Source: Marivita sp041725935 (GTDB taxonomy: Bacteria > Pseudomonadota > Alphaproteobacteria > Rhodobacterales > Rhodobacteraceae). Taken from it: a stretch of DNA of 64,000 bases. The stretch is from assembly GCA_041725935.1 (NCBI GenBank), contig JBGRQD010000004.1, positions 248,001 to 312,000 on the forward strand, read 5' to 3'. Below the pieces are notes generated by a model, which ran no database searches, was not told where the DNA came from, and saw nothing but the letters and a program-made list of their open reading frames with translations. Every line of letters begins with the position of its first letter. The first letter of the stretch is position 1. Both the position numbers and the translations under genes were made by a program. Shown in pieces: positions 38,902 to 47,271 of the stretch.

Positions 38902-39870
38902 ATGGATCGGTTCGACAGATGCCCGGAGACCGCGCTCGACTGGCACCGCGCGGGCAAGGGCGCGGTTCTGGCCACGGTGATCGAGACATGGGGCAGCGCG
39001 CCGCGCCGCGTGGGATCGCAACTGGCAATCTCCGGCGAAGGCGAGATCGAGGGATCGGTCTCTGGTGGCTGTGTCGAGGGTGCGGTGGTCGTCGAGGCGA
39101 TGGATGCGCTGGCCGATGGCAAATCACGCGAATTGGAATTCGGGGTCAGCGATCAGGATGCCTTTGCCGTGGGTCTGGCCTGTGGCGGCACGATCCGCGT
39201 GCTGGTCGAACCGGTGGGTTCGGTCATGCCCGAGGACATTCTTGACCAATTGGTAAAATATCGCGCCGCGCGGCAGCCGGTGGCCTATGTCGTTGACCTT
39301 GATTCAGGATCCCGCAGCCTGACCCTCGACGGCCATGATCACGCGTTCCGCATGGACCGCTCTGGCTTTGTCCCGGACAGCCGGACCTTTGTGGCCATCC
39401 ACAACCCGCCCTTGCGGCTGATCGTTGTGGGGGCCGTGCATATCGCGCAGGCGCTGGTGCCGATGGCGCGGATCGCAGGGTATGACCCCACGCTGATCGA
39501 CCCGCGCGAGGCGTTCGGATCGGACAGCCGCTTTCCCGGCGAAACCATCCTGCACGACTGGCCGGACGAGGCGATTGCTCAGCTGGGGCTCGATGCCCGC
39601 ACCGCACTGGTGCTGCTGACCCATGATCCCAAGCTTGATGATCCAGCGCTCGAACAGGCGTTGCGGGCGAACTGCTTTTACATCGGCGCGCTGGGATCGA
39701 CCCGCACCCATGCCAAGCGGGTGGAGCGGCTGACGGCGGCTGGCTTTACTGAAGCCGAGATCGCGCAGATCCACGGTCCCATCGGGCTTGATATCGGCGC
39801 ATCCGGTCCGGCGGAAATCGCCGTTTCAATTCTGGCCGAGATGACCCGCGTGCTGCGGAAGGGCGCATGA
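38902..39870 (+). CDS. XdhC/CoxI-family molybdenum cofactor insertion protein
   Basis: A 322-residue protein of the XdhC/CoxI family, which binds molybdopterin and helps sulfurate and insert it into xanthine dehydrogenase-type enzymes. The N-terminal XdhC domain holds ETWGSAPRRVGSQLAI and SGGCVEGAVV. The C-terminal Rossmann domain has VVGAVHIAQALVPMARI and ALGSTRTHAKR. I chose ATG 38902 because AAGGAGG lies eight bases before it; ATG 38896 is the alternative. The next gene overlaps by 4 bp. Confidence 0.9.
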   Translation: MDRFDRCPETALDWHRAGKGAVLATVIETWGSAPRRVGSQLAISGEGEIEGSVSGGCVEGAVVVEAMDALADGKSRELEFGVSDQDAFAVGLACGGTIRVLVEPVGSVMPEDILDQLVKYRAARQPVAYVVDLDSGSRSLTLDGHDHAFRMDRSGFVPDSRTFVAIHNPPLRLIVVGAVHIAQALVPMARIAGYDPTLIDPREAFGSDSRFPGETILHDWPDEAIAQLGLDARTALVLLTHDPKLDDPALEQALRANCFYIGALGSTRTHAKRVERLTAAGFTEAEIAQIHGPIGLDIGASGPAEIAVSILAEMTRVLRKGA

Positions 39871-40868
39871 AGTTCGGCGCGGTTCCTCTGAGCGATGCCG
39901 AGGGCGCGATCCTTGCGCATTCGGTGGCGTTGACCAAGGGACGGTTGCGCAAAGGCGTGGTTCTGGACCCGTCCGCGCTTGCCAAGCTGACAGCGGCGGG
40001 AGTGACGCAGGTGACCGTGGCCCGCATGGAGCCGGGTGACATGCACGAGGACACTGCCGCCGAACGGCTCGCACAGGCGCTGGTGCCCGATCCGGCGGGT
40101 GTGAACCTGCGGGTGGCACCGGCCAGCACCGGGCGGGTGAACATCTACGCCACCATGACCGGTGTGGCCTCCATCGACGCTGCCCGGATCGACGCGGTCA
40201 ATGCGGTGCACCCGATGGTGACCGTGGCCACCGTGCCTGAATGGCACCGCATGGCAGCACGCGGCATGGTGGCGACGGTCAAGATCATCTCGTACGCCGC
40301 CCCGACTGCCGCTGTGGAGGCTGCCTGTGCCGCCGGTCAGAACGCGCTGGCGCTGCGCCCGGTGACGCGCCAGCGCGCGCTCCTGATCCAGACCAGCGTG
40401 GGTGGGCGGGACGACAGCGCCAAGGGGCAACGCGCGATGGGCCAGCGCTTTGACCGGATGGGCGTTTCGATAGGGCCCAAGACGGTCGTGCCGCATGAAA
40501 CCGAGGCGCTGCGCCACGCGCTGGTGGAGGCTGCGCCGGACTATGACATCATCTGCGTTCTGACCGGGTCGGCCACGTCCGACCTTTATGATGTCGCACC
40601 CGAGGCGGTCCGCGCCGCACGGGGCACCGTGGCGCATTACGGGATGCCGGTTGATCCGGGCAATTTGCTCTTCTGGGGCCATTTGGGTGATGTGCCTGTA
40701 ATCGGCCTGCCGGGCTGCGCGCGCTCACCTGCGTTAAATGGCGCAGACTGGGTGCTGGAGCGGTTGCTCTGCGATGTGCCGGTGGTGCCGAAGGACATCA
40801 TGGGCATGGGGGTCGGCGGGTTGCTCAAGGAACCGCCCTCACGCCCAGTGCCACGCGACACGGCGTGA
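39867..40868 (+). CDS. molybdopterin-binding domain protein (MoeA/MoaB-like)
   Basis: A 333-residue protein overlapping xdhC by 4 bp. The first half has a MoeA-like start (VPLSDAEGAILAHSVAL). The second half holds a molybdopterin-binding (MoCF) domain, seen in YDIICVLTGSATSDLYDVAP and MPVDPGNLLFWGHLGDVPVI. With XdhC it forms a molybdenum-cofactor delivery pair. No molybdoenzyme gene is in the window, so its client is elsewhere. Confidence 0.8.
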   Translation: MKFGAVPLSDAEGAILAHSVALTKGRLRKGVVLDPSALAKLTAAGVTQVTVARMEPGDMHEDTAAERLAQALVPDPAGVNLRVAPASTGRVNIYATMTGVASIDAARIDAVNAVHPMVTVATVPEWHRMAARGMVATVKIISYAAPTAAVEAACAAGQNALALRPVTRQRALLIQTSVGGRDDSAKGQRAMGQRFDRMGVSIGPKTVVPHETEALRHALVEAAPDYDIICVLTGSATSDLYDVAPEAVRAARGTVAHYGMPVDPGNLLFWGHLGDVPVIGLPGCARSPALNGADWVLERLLCDVPVVPKDIMGMGVGGLLKEPPSRPVPRDTA

Positions 40869-40880
40869 CCCGGACATGAA

Positions 40881-40904
40881 AAAAGCGACCCGGAGGTCGC
40901 TTTC
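40881..40904. terminator. bidirectional terminator between convergent molybdopterin gene and infC
   Basis: AAAAGCGACC-CGGA-GGTCGCTTT: six-bp GC stem with A-run before and T-run after. On the minus strand it ends in six Ts, so it is best as the infC terminator. Confidence 0.8.
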
Positions 40905-40930
40905 AAAATCTTCGAAAGAATGCGGCGCGA

Positions 40931-41476
40931 TTATTTAGAAAGCGGGCCGATCATCATGACCATCTGACGACCTTCCATCTTGGGCATGTTTTCGACCTTG
41001 CCATGCTCCTTGGTGTCCTCGGCCACCCGCTCCAGCAATTCGCGTCCCAGGTTCTGGTGCGCCATCTCGCGGCCACGGAACCGCAGGGTCACCTTGACCT
41101 TGTCGCCATTCTCGAGAAACTTGAACACGTTACGCATCTTTACTTCGTAATCGTTCGTGTCCGTGTTCGGGCGGAACTTGACCTCTTTGATCTCGATGAT
41201 CTTCTGCTTCTTGCGTGCCTCGGATTCGCGCTTCTGCTGTTCGTATTTGAACTTGCCGAAATCCATGATCTTGACGACTGGCGGTGTCGCGTTGGGCGAA
41301 ATCTCGACCAGGTCCAGACCGGCTTCTTCGGCAAGCTGCATGCCACGCTCGGGCGTGACAACGCCGACGTTTTCGCCGTCTGCGCCGATCAGGCGGATTT
41401 CAGAGCCCCGAATGCGTTCATTTATGCGGGGGCCGGTTTCGCGCGTTGGGGGCGCGTTGTGAGGTCTGCGGGCTAT
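40931..41476 (-). CDS. infC: translation initiation factor IF-3, ATA start codon
   Basis: Binds the 30S subunit and checks initiator tRNA and start codon. An ATG-only reading would begin at 41341 (MQLAEE) and lose the first quarter of the N-domain. Upstream in the same frame lies RINERIRGSEIRLIGADGEN, the conserved IF-3 N-terminus. The only sensible initiation codon before it is ATA at 41476-41474, with AAAGGAGC seven bases upstream, giving 181 residues (MARRPHNAPP...). There is no in-frame ATG, GTG or TTG, and a stop lies further up. infC is known to use rare codons (AUU in E. coli) for autoregulation, so this is expected biology. Confidence 0.93.
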   Translation of the reverse strand: MARRPHNAPPTRETGPRINERIRGSEIRLIGADGENVGVVTPERGMQLAEEAGLDLVEISPNATPPVVKIMDFGKFKYEQQKRESEARKKQKIIEIKEVKFRPNTDTNDYEVKMRNVFKFLENGDKVKVTLRFRGREMAHQNLGRELLERVAEDTKEHGKVENMPKMEGRQMVMMIGPLSK

Positions 41477-41669
41477 GGTGTCGCTCCTTTGGTGCAGTTC
41501 AAATCAGGGATGCAAAGTAGACGGCATGCTGTTTCCTTTCAAGCGGCTTTTCGGAGGAACCGAGCCATTTGGCACGGGTTTTCCCCCTGTATCAGCGCAA
41601 ATCTGCAAGCGCAGCCCGACACTGGCTGGAAACGGGTCGGAAAAACCATGATCAAGGGGTTCTGAAGCG

Positions 41670-42110
41670 GTGAAAAATCTGGTTATTCTGGCGGTGTTGG
41701 CAGCTGTCTTTTTGGGCTTCTGGCTGGGCGCGCATCGCGATGGTGCGCCCGACACGCTGTCCCAGACTGCCGAGGTGCTCGGGACGGCGGTGGACACCGC
41801 GTCGGTCACAGCGCGCGCGGCCTTGGGGGACGCGAAAGAGGCTGCAGAGACCGTGATGGACGCGACCGGACCCAGCGCGCCGGTGCCGGAGACCGTGGAG
41901 CAGGCGGTCACCGCACTGGACATCGCTGAAGACTTTACAGTCGCAGGGTTCGATCATGATCGGGTCGTTGCCCATATCGACGGGTCTGAATTGTCTGCGT
42001 TCAACAAGATTTCGACCAAGGCGGCGCTGGATGGGGCACGGGATGATCCCGGTCAGCTGCGTATTGTGCTGGACCGCCTGCGCGATCGGCTTGGGCTGGC
42101 GGTGCCTTGA
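41670..42110 (+). CDS. hypothetical membrane-anchored protein
   Basis: A 146-residue protein with GTG start. It has one N-terminal hydrophobic segment (about 4-20, LVILAVLAAVFLGFWLG), then an Ala/Thr/Asp-rich helical stretch, and a C-terminal part (AEDFTVAGFDHDRVVAHIDG) that looks folded. It lies alone, divergent from infC across 193 bp and convergent with ferredoxin-NADP reductase. Family not recognised. Confidence 0.65.
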   Translation: MKNLVILAVLAAVFLGFWLGAHRDGAPDTLSQTAEVLGTAVDTASVTARAALGDAKEAAETVMDATGPSAPVPETVEQAVTALDIAEDFTVAGFDHDRVVAHIDGSELSAFNKISTKAALDGARDDPGQLRIVLDRLRDRLGLAVP

Positions 42111-42116
42111 CACATA

Positions 42117-42152
42117 AAAAAGCCGCGCAGAAAATTTCCTGTGCGGCTTTTT
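42117..42152. terminator. bidirectional terminator
   Basis: AAAAGCCGCGCAG / CTGTGCGGCTTTT with an 8-nt loop, one G-T pair and A- and T-runs on both sides. It lies between two convergent genes. Confidence 0.88.
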
Positions 42153-42188
42153 CATCAATGGCTTATGAACCATTGCTGATGTTTTACC

Positions 42189-43058
42189 TTAATCTAGGAA
42201 CGCCTTTTCGACCACGTAGGTCTTGGGGTCGGAATTGGCACCTTCCTCAAGCCCGTAGCCTTCGAGCATTTCCTTGATCTCGAGGTTGAAGGCGAGGTTG
42301 CCGCAGACCATCGCGCGGTCGGTTTCGGGCGAAATGACCGGCACATCCAGATCGGCAAAGCACTCACCCGAGCGCATCAGGTCGGTGATGCGGCCCATCT
42401 TGGGGCTGTCTTCGCGGGTGGTGGTCGGGTAATAGCGCAGCCTGTCGGCAAAGCCTTCGCCGATCAGTTCGGCCAGCAATTCATCGCTGCGGATGCCGTC
42501 GATCAGTTCCTTGCCGTATTGCAGTTCGCCGGTTTCGCGGCAGGTGTGGGTCAGGATCACCTCTTCGTAATCCTCATAGGTTTGCGGATCGCGCAGCAGC
42601 GACGCGAAGGGCGCGATACCGGTGCCGGTGGCGAAGAGCCAGAGCCGTTTGCCCGGCAGCAGCGCGTCATGCACCAGCGTGCCGACAGGCTTGGGGCGCA
42701 GGATGATCTCGTCTCCCGGCTGGATATGCTGCAGGCGGCTGGTCAGCGGGCCGTGCTGTACTTTGATCGAGTAGAACTCCAGCTCCTCGTCCCAGCTTGG
42801 CGAGGCGATCGAATAGGCGCGCAGCAGCGGCTTTTCGCGGCCGGTCTTTTCATCCGTCTGCATCAGACCGATCATCACGAACTCACCCGACCGGAACCGC
42901 AGCGAGGCAGGCCGCGTGACCCGGAAGGAAAACAACCGGTCGGTCCAGTGCGTGACCGATGTCACGGTCTGGGCGTCGGGGACTGCGAGGGTTTTGGCAG
43001 CGGGGGCCTTGGCGGCTGAAGCGTCTGTCACGGGCGTCATCTCTGTCATGGTGTCCAT
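42189..43058 (-). CDS. fpr: ferredoxin--NADP(+) reductase
   Basis: A 289-residue flavoprotein exchanging electrons between NADP(H) and ferredoxin/flavodoxin. FAD-binding RAYSIAS is near residue 101, NADP-site FATGTGIAPFASLLR follows, and the C-terminus VEKAFLD is typical of bacterial Fpr. An Ala/Thr-rich N-terminal stretch of about 30 residues precedes the FAD domain. It probably supplies reduced ferredoxin to neighbours such as the sulfite reductase upstream, but a hairpin and 109 bp separate them. Confidence 0.93.
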   Translation of the reverse strand: MDTMTEMTPVTDASAAKAPAAKTLAVPDAQTVTSVTHWTDRLFSFRVTRPASLRFRSGEFVMIGLMQTDEKTGREKPLLRAYSIASPSWDEELEFYSIKVQHGPLTSRLQHIQPGDEIILRPKPVGTLVHDALLPGKRLWLFATGTGIAPFASLLRDPQTYEDYEEVILTHTCRETGELQYGKELIDGIRSDELLAELIGEGFADRLRYYPTTTREDSPKMGRITDLMRSGECFADLDVPVISPETDRAMVCGNLAFNLEIKEMLEGYGLEEGANSDPKTYVVEKAFLD

Positions 43059-43112
43059 CCCGGCTTCAGTAAACCGGTCCCTTACATCTATCTTTGATTT
43101 ACATCAGACGAA

Positions 43113-43151
43113 ACCCGCCCATGGTCGCAGGGACCGGGCGGGTGTTTTGGT
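43113..43151. terminator. hairpin after the sulfate-assimilation operon
   Basis: Stem ACCCGCCC (43113-43120) / GGGCGGGT (43136-43143) with a 15-nt loop, and GTTTTGGTTTT after it on the plus strand. On the minus strand, the direction of the operon, the T-tract is short. Confidence 0.55.
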
Positions 43152-43167
43152 TTTCGCCAAGGTGTTG

Positions 43168-43563
43168 TCAGGCGGCGATGCCGCGCAGGCGCGACTGGTA
43201 GTCATGCGCTTGCCAGTTGGCGCGGGCCAGCCATTGGTCCTCGGGCTGGCGGGCGGCCAGATCGTCGTCGATCTCCACATCGTCAAAGCCCGACCGACGC
43301 GCCATCGCGTATTGATCCGCGATCACATGACCCTGCGCGCGCAGCCAGCCCTTGTAGCCTTGCTGGCGGATCAGCCGGGCCAGCGTAAAGCCGCGCCCAT
43401 CGGAAAAGCTGGGGAAGTTGATGCGCACCAGTTCCTTGCCGATCAGCAGGCAGCGGAGCCGCGCCGGATCGGTGTCTGATGCGAGGTCGATGCGCGCTTC
43501 GGGGTCGATCCAGCGGGTCGGATCGGTTGTCAGAAAGCCGGTGTCATTGATGAGAACGGTCAT
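43168..43563 (-). CDS. DUF934 protein of the sulfite reduction operon
   Basis: A 131-residue protein of DUF934, constantly linked to cysI/cysH in alpha- and betaproteobacteria. It contains the conserved segments FSDGRGFTLARLIRQQGYKG and DQYAMARRSGFD. The start at 43563 overlaps the cysH stop by 4 bp; the longer upstream frame is not used. It is thought to serve sulfite reductase or as its electron-transfer partner, but this remains unproved. Confidence 0.85.
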   Translation of the reverse strand: MTVLINDTGFLTTDPTRWIDPEARIDLASDTDPARLRCLLIGKELVRINFPSFSDGRGFTLARLIRQQGYKGWLRAQGHVIADQYAMARRSGFDDVEIDDDLAARQPEDQWLARANWQAHDYQSRLRGIAA

Positions 43564-44330
43564 GTCGCGTCTCCTGTGGGTGTGGGCCTGTGAAGGCCGC
43601 ATTCTGTTTTGCCTGTGCCGCGCCAGCGTCCGGCGCGAGGATCTTCGTCGCTGGCCACGTGGGTCGTGCAGGGGGCGCAGCCGATGGACGGGTAACCTTT
43701 GGCCACCAGCGGGTGCCGGGGCAGGTTGTGCGTGTCGAGATGCGCCGAGATGCGTGCAGGTTTCCAGTCGATCAGCGGGTTGATCTTGATCCGCGCGGTT
43801 TGATCGTCGAGGTCGAAATAGCCAAGGCCCTGCCGGGTCTGCGCCTGATGCCGTTTGCGCCCGGTGATCCAGGCGTCATGGCCCCGAAGCGCGGTGTTGA
43901 GCGGCTGGGTCTTTCGCAGGTCGCAGCAGGCGTCGGGATTGCCGAAGCGCAGCGCGCCGTACGGGTCGACGGCCTCAACCGTTCGATCCGAGGCGCGGAT
44001 GACCTGCACATTGCTCAGCCCAAGGTGATCGGCCAGCTCGTGCTGGTAAGTCAGCGTTTCCTCGAACAACAGCGCCGTGTCGATGAAGAGCACCGGCAGG
44101 CTGCGGTCGATCTGGGCGATCAGGTGCAACAGGACCGCCGAATCCGCCCCGAAGCTGGACACCATGGCGACTCGGTCAAAGATCCCGCGCGTGAGCACGG
44201 CCTCAAGCAAGTAGGACGTGCCGAAATGGCGGTAGCGCGCGTTCAGATCGCTCACGCGATCCTGCGCGGCCATCCGCTCGTCAAGCGCGGGCGCGCTTTC
44301 TTCGCTATGGTGTCGGGAGATGTGCAGCAT
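43560..44330 (-). CDS. cysH: phosphoadenylyl/adenylyl-sulfate reductase, Fe-S type
   Basis: Reduces APS (or PAPS) to sulfite with thioredoxin. PP-loop-like SFGADSAVLLHL lies near residue 60. The Cys pairs CCDLRKTQPL and GCAPC mark the [4Fe-4S] cluster of APS-reductase types, and the ending KTECGLH carries the catalytic Cys. The 256 residues are counted from ATG 44330, with AGAAGG upstream; GTG 44333 also overlaps the cysI stop. The cluster argues that APS is the substrate. Confidence 0.92.
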   Translation of the reverse strand: MLHISRHHSEESAPALDERMAAQDRVSDLNARYRHFGTSYLLEAVLTRGIFDRVAMVSSFGADSAVLLHLIAQIDRSLPVLFIDTALLFEETLTYQHELADHLGLSNVQVIRASDRTVEAVDPYGALRFGNPDACCDLRKTQPLNTALRGHDAWITGRKRHQAQTRQGLGYFDLDDQTARIKINPLIDWKPARISAHLDTHNLPRHPLVAKGYPSIGCAPCTTHVASDEDPRAGRWRGTGKTECGLHRPTPTGDAT

Positions 44331-46003
44331 CACGCGGCCTTCTGGTTTTTCTCGCTCTCGCCGTAGAGCGCGGTCTTGAACGGGGTCATGCCGACGCGGC
44401 GGAACGTGTCGATGAATGCCTCATGGGCGCTGTCCCGCTCGGACAGGTAAGTGTCCACGATACGCTCGATGGCGGGCACGATCTCGTCCGCGGAAAAGCC
44501 CGGCCCAGTGCGTTGACCGATGGCGGCGGTTTCGGTGTGATCGCCACCCAGCGTGATCTGATAGTTCTCCACACCCGCACGGTCGAGGCCGAGGATGCCG
44601 ATATGGCCGACATGGTGATGGCCGCAGGCGTTGATGCAGCCCGAGATCTTGATCTTCAGATCGCCGATGTCCTGCTCCAGTTTGAGCTGGTCGAAGCGCG
44701 TGGCGATTTCCTGTGCGATCGGGATCGACCGGGCGGTGGCCAGCGCACAGTAATCCATGCCGGGGCAGGCGATGATGTCGCTGATCCTGCCAATATTGGC
44801 GGTGGCAAGGCCAGCGTCTTTCAGTGCTGCGTGAATGGCGGGCAGATCAGCCTTGTGCACATGTGGCAGCACGACGTTCTGTTCGTGGCTGATGCGCAGT
44901 TCATCATGGCCGTAGCGCGCGGCAAGATCGGCCATCACACGCATCTGTTCGGCGGTCGCATCACCCGGTGTCGCGCCATGCGCCTTGAGGCTGATCTGCG
45001 CGATGGCATGGCCCGGCGCGCGGTGGACGCTGAGGTTGGTGTCGGCCCAGGACCGGAATACGGGATCGTTCGCGTACGCCTGATCGAAAGGCGCGGTGTC
45101 GCGATCCTTGAAGGCGGGTGCTTCAAAGTCGGATTTGATCTGGGCGAACAGCTGTTGATCGACGCCGCTGAACGCGGGACGCAGAAAGGCGAACCGTTCT
45201 TCGACCCGCGCACGGATGTCGTCGATGCCATGCTCATGCACGGTGATCTTGATGCGGCTCTTGTACTTGTTGTCGCGGCGGCCCAGTAGGTTCCAGACGC
45301 TGACGACCGCTTCGAGATAGGGCAGCAGGTCAGCTTCGGGCAGGAAGTCGCGCACCACCTTGCCGATCATCGGGGTCCGGCCAAGGCCGCCGCCGACGAT
45401 CACCTCGAAGCCCGGTTCGCCTACATCGTTGCGGACCATGCGCAACCCGATGTCATGCGCCTTGGTTACGGCACGGTCATTCGGGCTACCCGTCACGGCG
45501 ATCTTGAACTTGCGCGGCAGGAACTGGAATTCCGGGTGATCTGTCGACCACTGGCGGATCAATTCGGCCACAGGGCGCGGATCGGCGATCTCGTCGGCGG
45601 CGGCACCCGCGAAATGGTCGGCGGTCACGTTGCGGATCGTGTTGCCCGAGGTCTGGATCGCGTGCATCTGCACCTCGGCCAGCGCGTCGAGCATATCCGG
45701 CACGTCGCGCAGCGTCGGCCAGTTGAACTGGATGTTCTGGCGCGTGGTGAAGTGGCCATAGCCCTTGTCCCACCGCTCGGCGATGTAGGCCAGCTGCCGC
45801 ATCTGGGCGGAGTTGAGCGTGCCGTACGGGATCGCCACGCGCATCATGTAGGCGTGCAATTGCAGGTATAGACCGTTCATCAGGCGCAGCGGTTTGAATT
45901 CGTCTTCGGTGAGCGACCCGTCGACGCGGCGCTCCACCTGTGCGCGGAACTGGGTGTTGCGCTCGGCCACAAAGGCGGCGTCGAAATCGGAATATTGATA
46001 CAT
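44330..46003 (-). CDS. cysI: assimilatory nitrite/sulfite reductase, siroheme hemoprotein
   Basis: Six-electron reduction of sulfite to sulfide. It has 557 residues with two ferredoxin-like half-domains. The siroheme/[4Fe-4S] ligands are in CPGMDYC and SGCINACGHHH. FTTRQNIQFNWP and the basic region for substrate contacts are present. Its place beside cysH, DUF934 and cobA points to sulfite rather than nitrite. Ferredoxin or NADPH could be the donor. Its stop overlaps cysH. Confidence 0.92.
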   Translation of the reverse strand: MYQYSDFDAAFVAERNTQFRAQVERRVDGSLTEDEFKPLRLMNGLYLQLHAYMMRVAIPYGTLNSAQMRQLAYIAERWDKGYGHFTTRQNIQFNWPTLRDVPDMLDALAEVQMHAIQTSGNTIRNVTADHFAGAAADEIADPRPVAELIRQWSTDHPEFQFLPRKFKIAVTGSPNDRAVTKAHDIGLRMVRNDVGEPGFEVIVGGGLGRTPMIGKVVRDFLPEADLLPYLEAVVSVWNLLGRRDNKYKSRIKITVHEHGIDDIRARVEERFAFLRPAFSGVDQQLFAQIKSDFEAPAFKDRDTAPFDQAYANDPVFRSWADTNLSVHRAPGHAIAQISLKAHGATPGDATAEQMRVMADLAARYGHDELRISHEQNVVLPHVHKADLPAIHAALKDAGLATANIGRISDIIACPGMDYCALATARSIPIAQEIATRFDQLKLEQDIGDLKIKISGCINACGHHHVGHIGILGLDRAGVENYQITLGGDHTETAAIGQRTGPGFSADEIVPAIERIVDTYLSERDSAHEAFIDTFRRVGMTPFKTALYGESEKNQKAA

Positions 46004-46027
46004 GATGTCTCTCCTGCGCGTCTGGGA

Positions 46028-46345
46028 TCAGGTCCGGGGCGGGATTGTCGCGTCGGCCTGTTTGCCGTGGGCATAGTTCGAGGGTCCGGCCATGCGGAAC
46101 GCCTCGCGGAAATGCGCGGGCTTGGGGCCGTTCTGGTCTGGGGTCACATCGGCGAGGTAAACGCCAACCACCTCACCTGTGCGCGAACTGGCGTCGATCA
46201 GGCGGATCTGCGCGTCGGCCTCATCGGTCAGGACATCGGCCTCGGCAAGGTGCCGGGACCATGTGTCGGCTTCCGTCAGATAGACCACGTCGCCTTCCAG
46301 CAGCGCGTTGGCGGTGACGACCTTGGGGGTAAAGGATGCGGGCAT
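46028..46345 (-). CDS. DUF2849 protein
   Basis: A 105-residue protein of DUF2849, a small family encoded next to assimilatory sulfite/nitrite reductases in alphaproteobacteria. Conserved features are VVTANALLEGDVVYLT and EVVGVYLADV. The start overlaps the cobA stop (TGATG) and cysI is 24 bp downstream. It may regulate or assist siroheme delivery; role unproved. Confidence 0.82.
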   Translation of the reverse strand: MPASFTPKVVTANALLEGDVVYLTEADTWSRHLAEADVLTDEADAQIRLIDASSRTGEVVGVYLADVTPDQNGPKPAHFREAFRMAGPSNYAHGKQADATIPPRT

Positions 46346-47121
46346 CAGATCATCTCCTGGATTTGGGGCAGGGCGGCACGGGCCGCGTCGCGCGGGGCGA
46401 GGCCATACATCAGCAGCGCGGGGCCGGTCATGTCAGCCTCGGCCAAGACGGCGGGCAGAGTGGCGAGCGTGGCAGCGACGATGCGCTGATCGGGGCGCGA
46501 GGCGTTTTCCACGATGGTCACGGGGGTGCCGGGTGCCGCGCCATGCATGAGCAGACGGCCCTGGATAAAGCGTGCCGCCTTCTTGGCCATGTAGATCGCG
46601 GCCACTTCGCCCTCGCGGGCCAGCGCGCGCCAGTCCTGGTCGGCATAGCCCTGCATGTCGTGCCCGGTGATCAGCCGCACGGCGGTGTTGCGCCCGCGTT
46701 TGGTGAGCGACTGGCCGAGCGCTGCAACGGCGGCGGAGGCAGAGGTCAGGCCCGGCACGATCGTGAAATCGAGACCGGCGTCGGTGATCGCGTCGAGTTC
46801 TTCGTCCAGACGCCCGAACACTGTGGGATCGCCGGATTTGAGCCGCACAACCCGCGCGCCGCCTAGCGCCTCATCCACGATCATGTCGTTGATCGCGCCT
46901 TGTGTCAGCGACGGGCCAAACCCTTCCTTACCGGCGCTGCGCAGCCGCGTCTGCGGTCCGACCAGCGCGAGGATCTCGGCGCTGACCAGCCGGTCATGGA
47001 TCACCACGTCGGCGGTTTGCAGTGCGCGCAGCGCCTTGACCGTCAGAAGGTCGGGGTCGCCGGGTCCCGCACCTACGAAGGCGACGGGCAAGGGTGTGAT
47101 CTGGTGCAGGTCGCGTGGCAT
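46345..47121 (-). CDS. cobA: uroporphyrinogen-III C-methyltransferase
   Basis: Makes precorrin-2, the precursor of siroheme and cobalamin, by two SAM-dependent methylations. The N-terminal SAM/substrate motif is VGAGPGDPDLLTVKALRALQ, and VVRLKSGDPTVFGR lies in the middle. At 258 residues it is a stand-alone SUMT, not a CysG fusion. As first gene of the operon it supplies siroheme for the sulfite reductase. Confidence 0.93.
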   Translation of the reverse strand: MPRDLHQITPLPVAFVGAGPGDPDLLTVKALRALQTADVVIHDRLVSAEILALVGPQTRLRSAGKEGFGPSLTQGAINDMIVDEALGGARVVRLKSGDPTVFGRLDEELDAITDAGLDFTIVPGLTSASAAVAALGQSLTKRGRNTAVRLITGHDMQGYADQDWRALAREGEVAAIYMAKKAARFIQGRLLMHGAAPGTPVTIVENASRPDQRIVAATLATLPAVLAEADMTGPALLMYGLAPRDAARAALPQIQEMI

Positions 47122-47154
47122 TGGGATGTCCTTTTCGCCGCGTTTCTTGTCCTA

Positions 47155-47215
47155 TATATAGAATTTTGTTCCGGTATTTGGCCAGTTGCTTGCGGAAATA
47201 AGGAAAATTGTTCTA
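47155..47215. promoter_or_regulatory. possible Lrp-type operator between cobA and lrp
   Basis: Imperfect dyad of TAGAATTTTGTTCC (47159-47172) and GGAAAATTGTTCTA (47202-47215), 10 of 14 positions symmetric, centres 43 bp apart (about four helical turns). It lies between divergent lrp and cobA in an AT-rich region with TATATATA. Lrp/AsnC proteins often bind such spaced sites near their own genes. Confidence 0.4.
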
Positions 47216-47271
47216 TGTGAAGAAAGGCGGAGGACAGATGATCCTCGAAACCGGCAGAAAGCGGAACAGCA

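Noticed and set aside
42189..43058. Fpr as a member of the cys operon
   Set aside because: A hairpin and 109 bp lie between it and DUF934; coupling is only possible by read-through.
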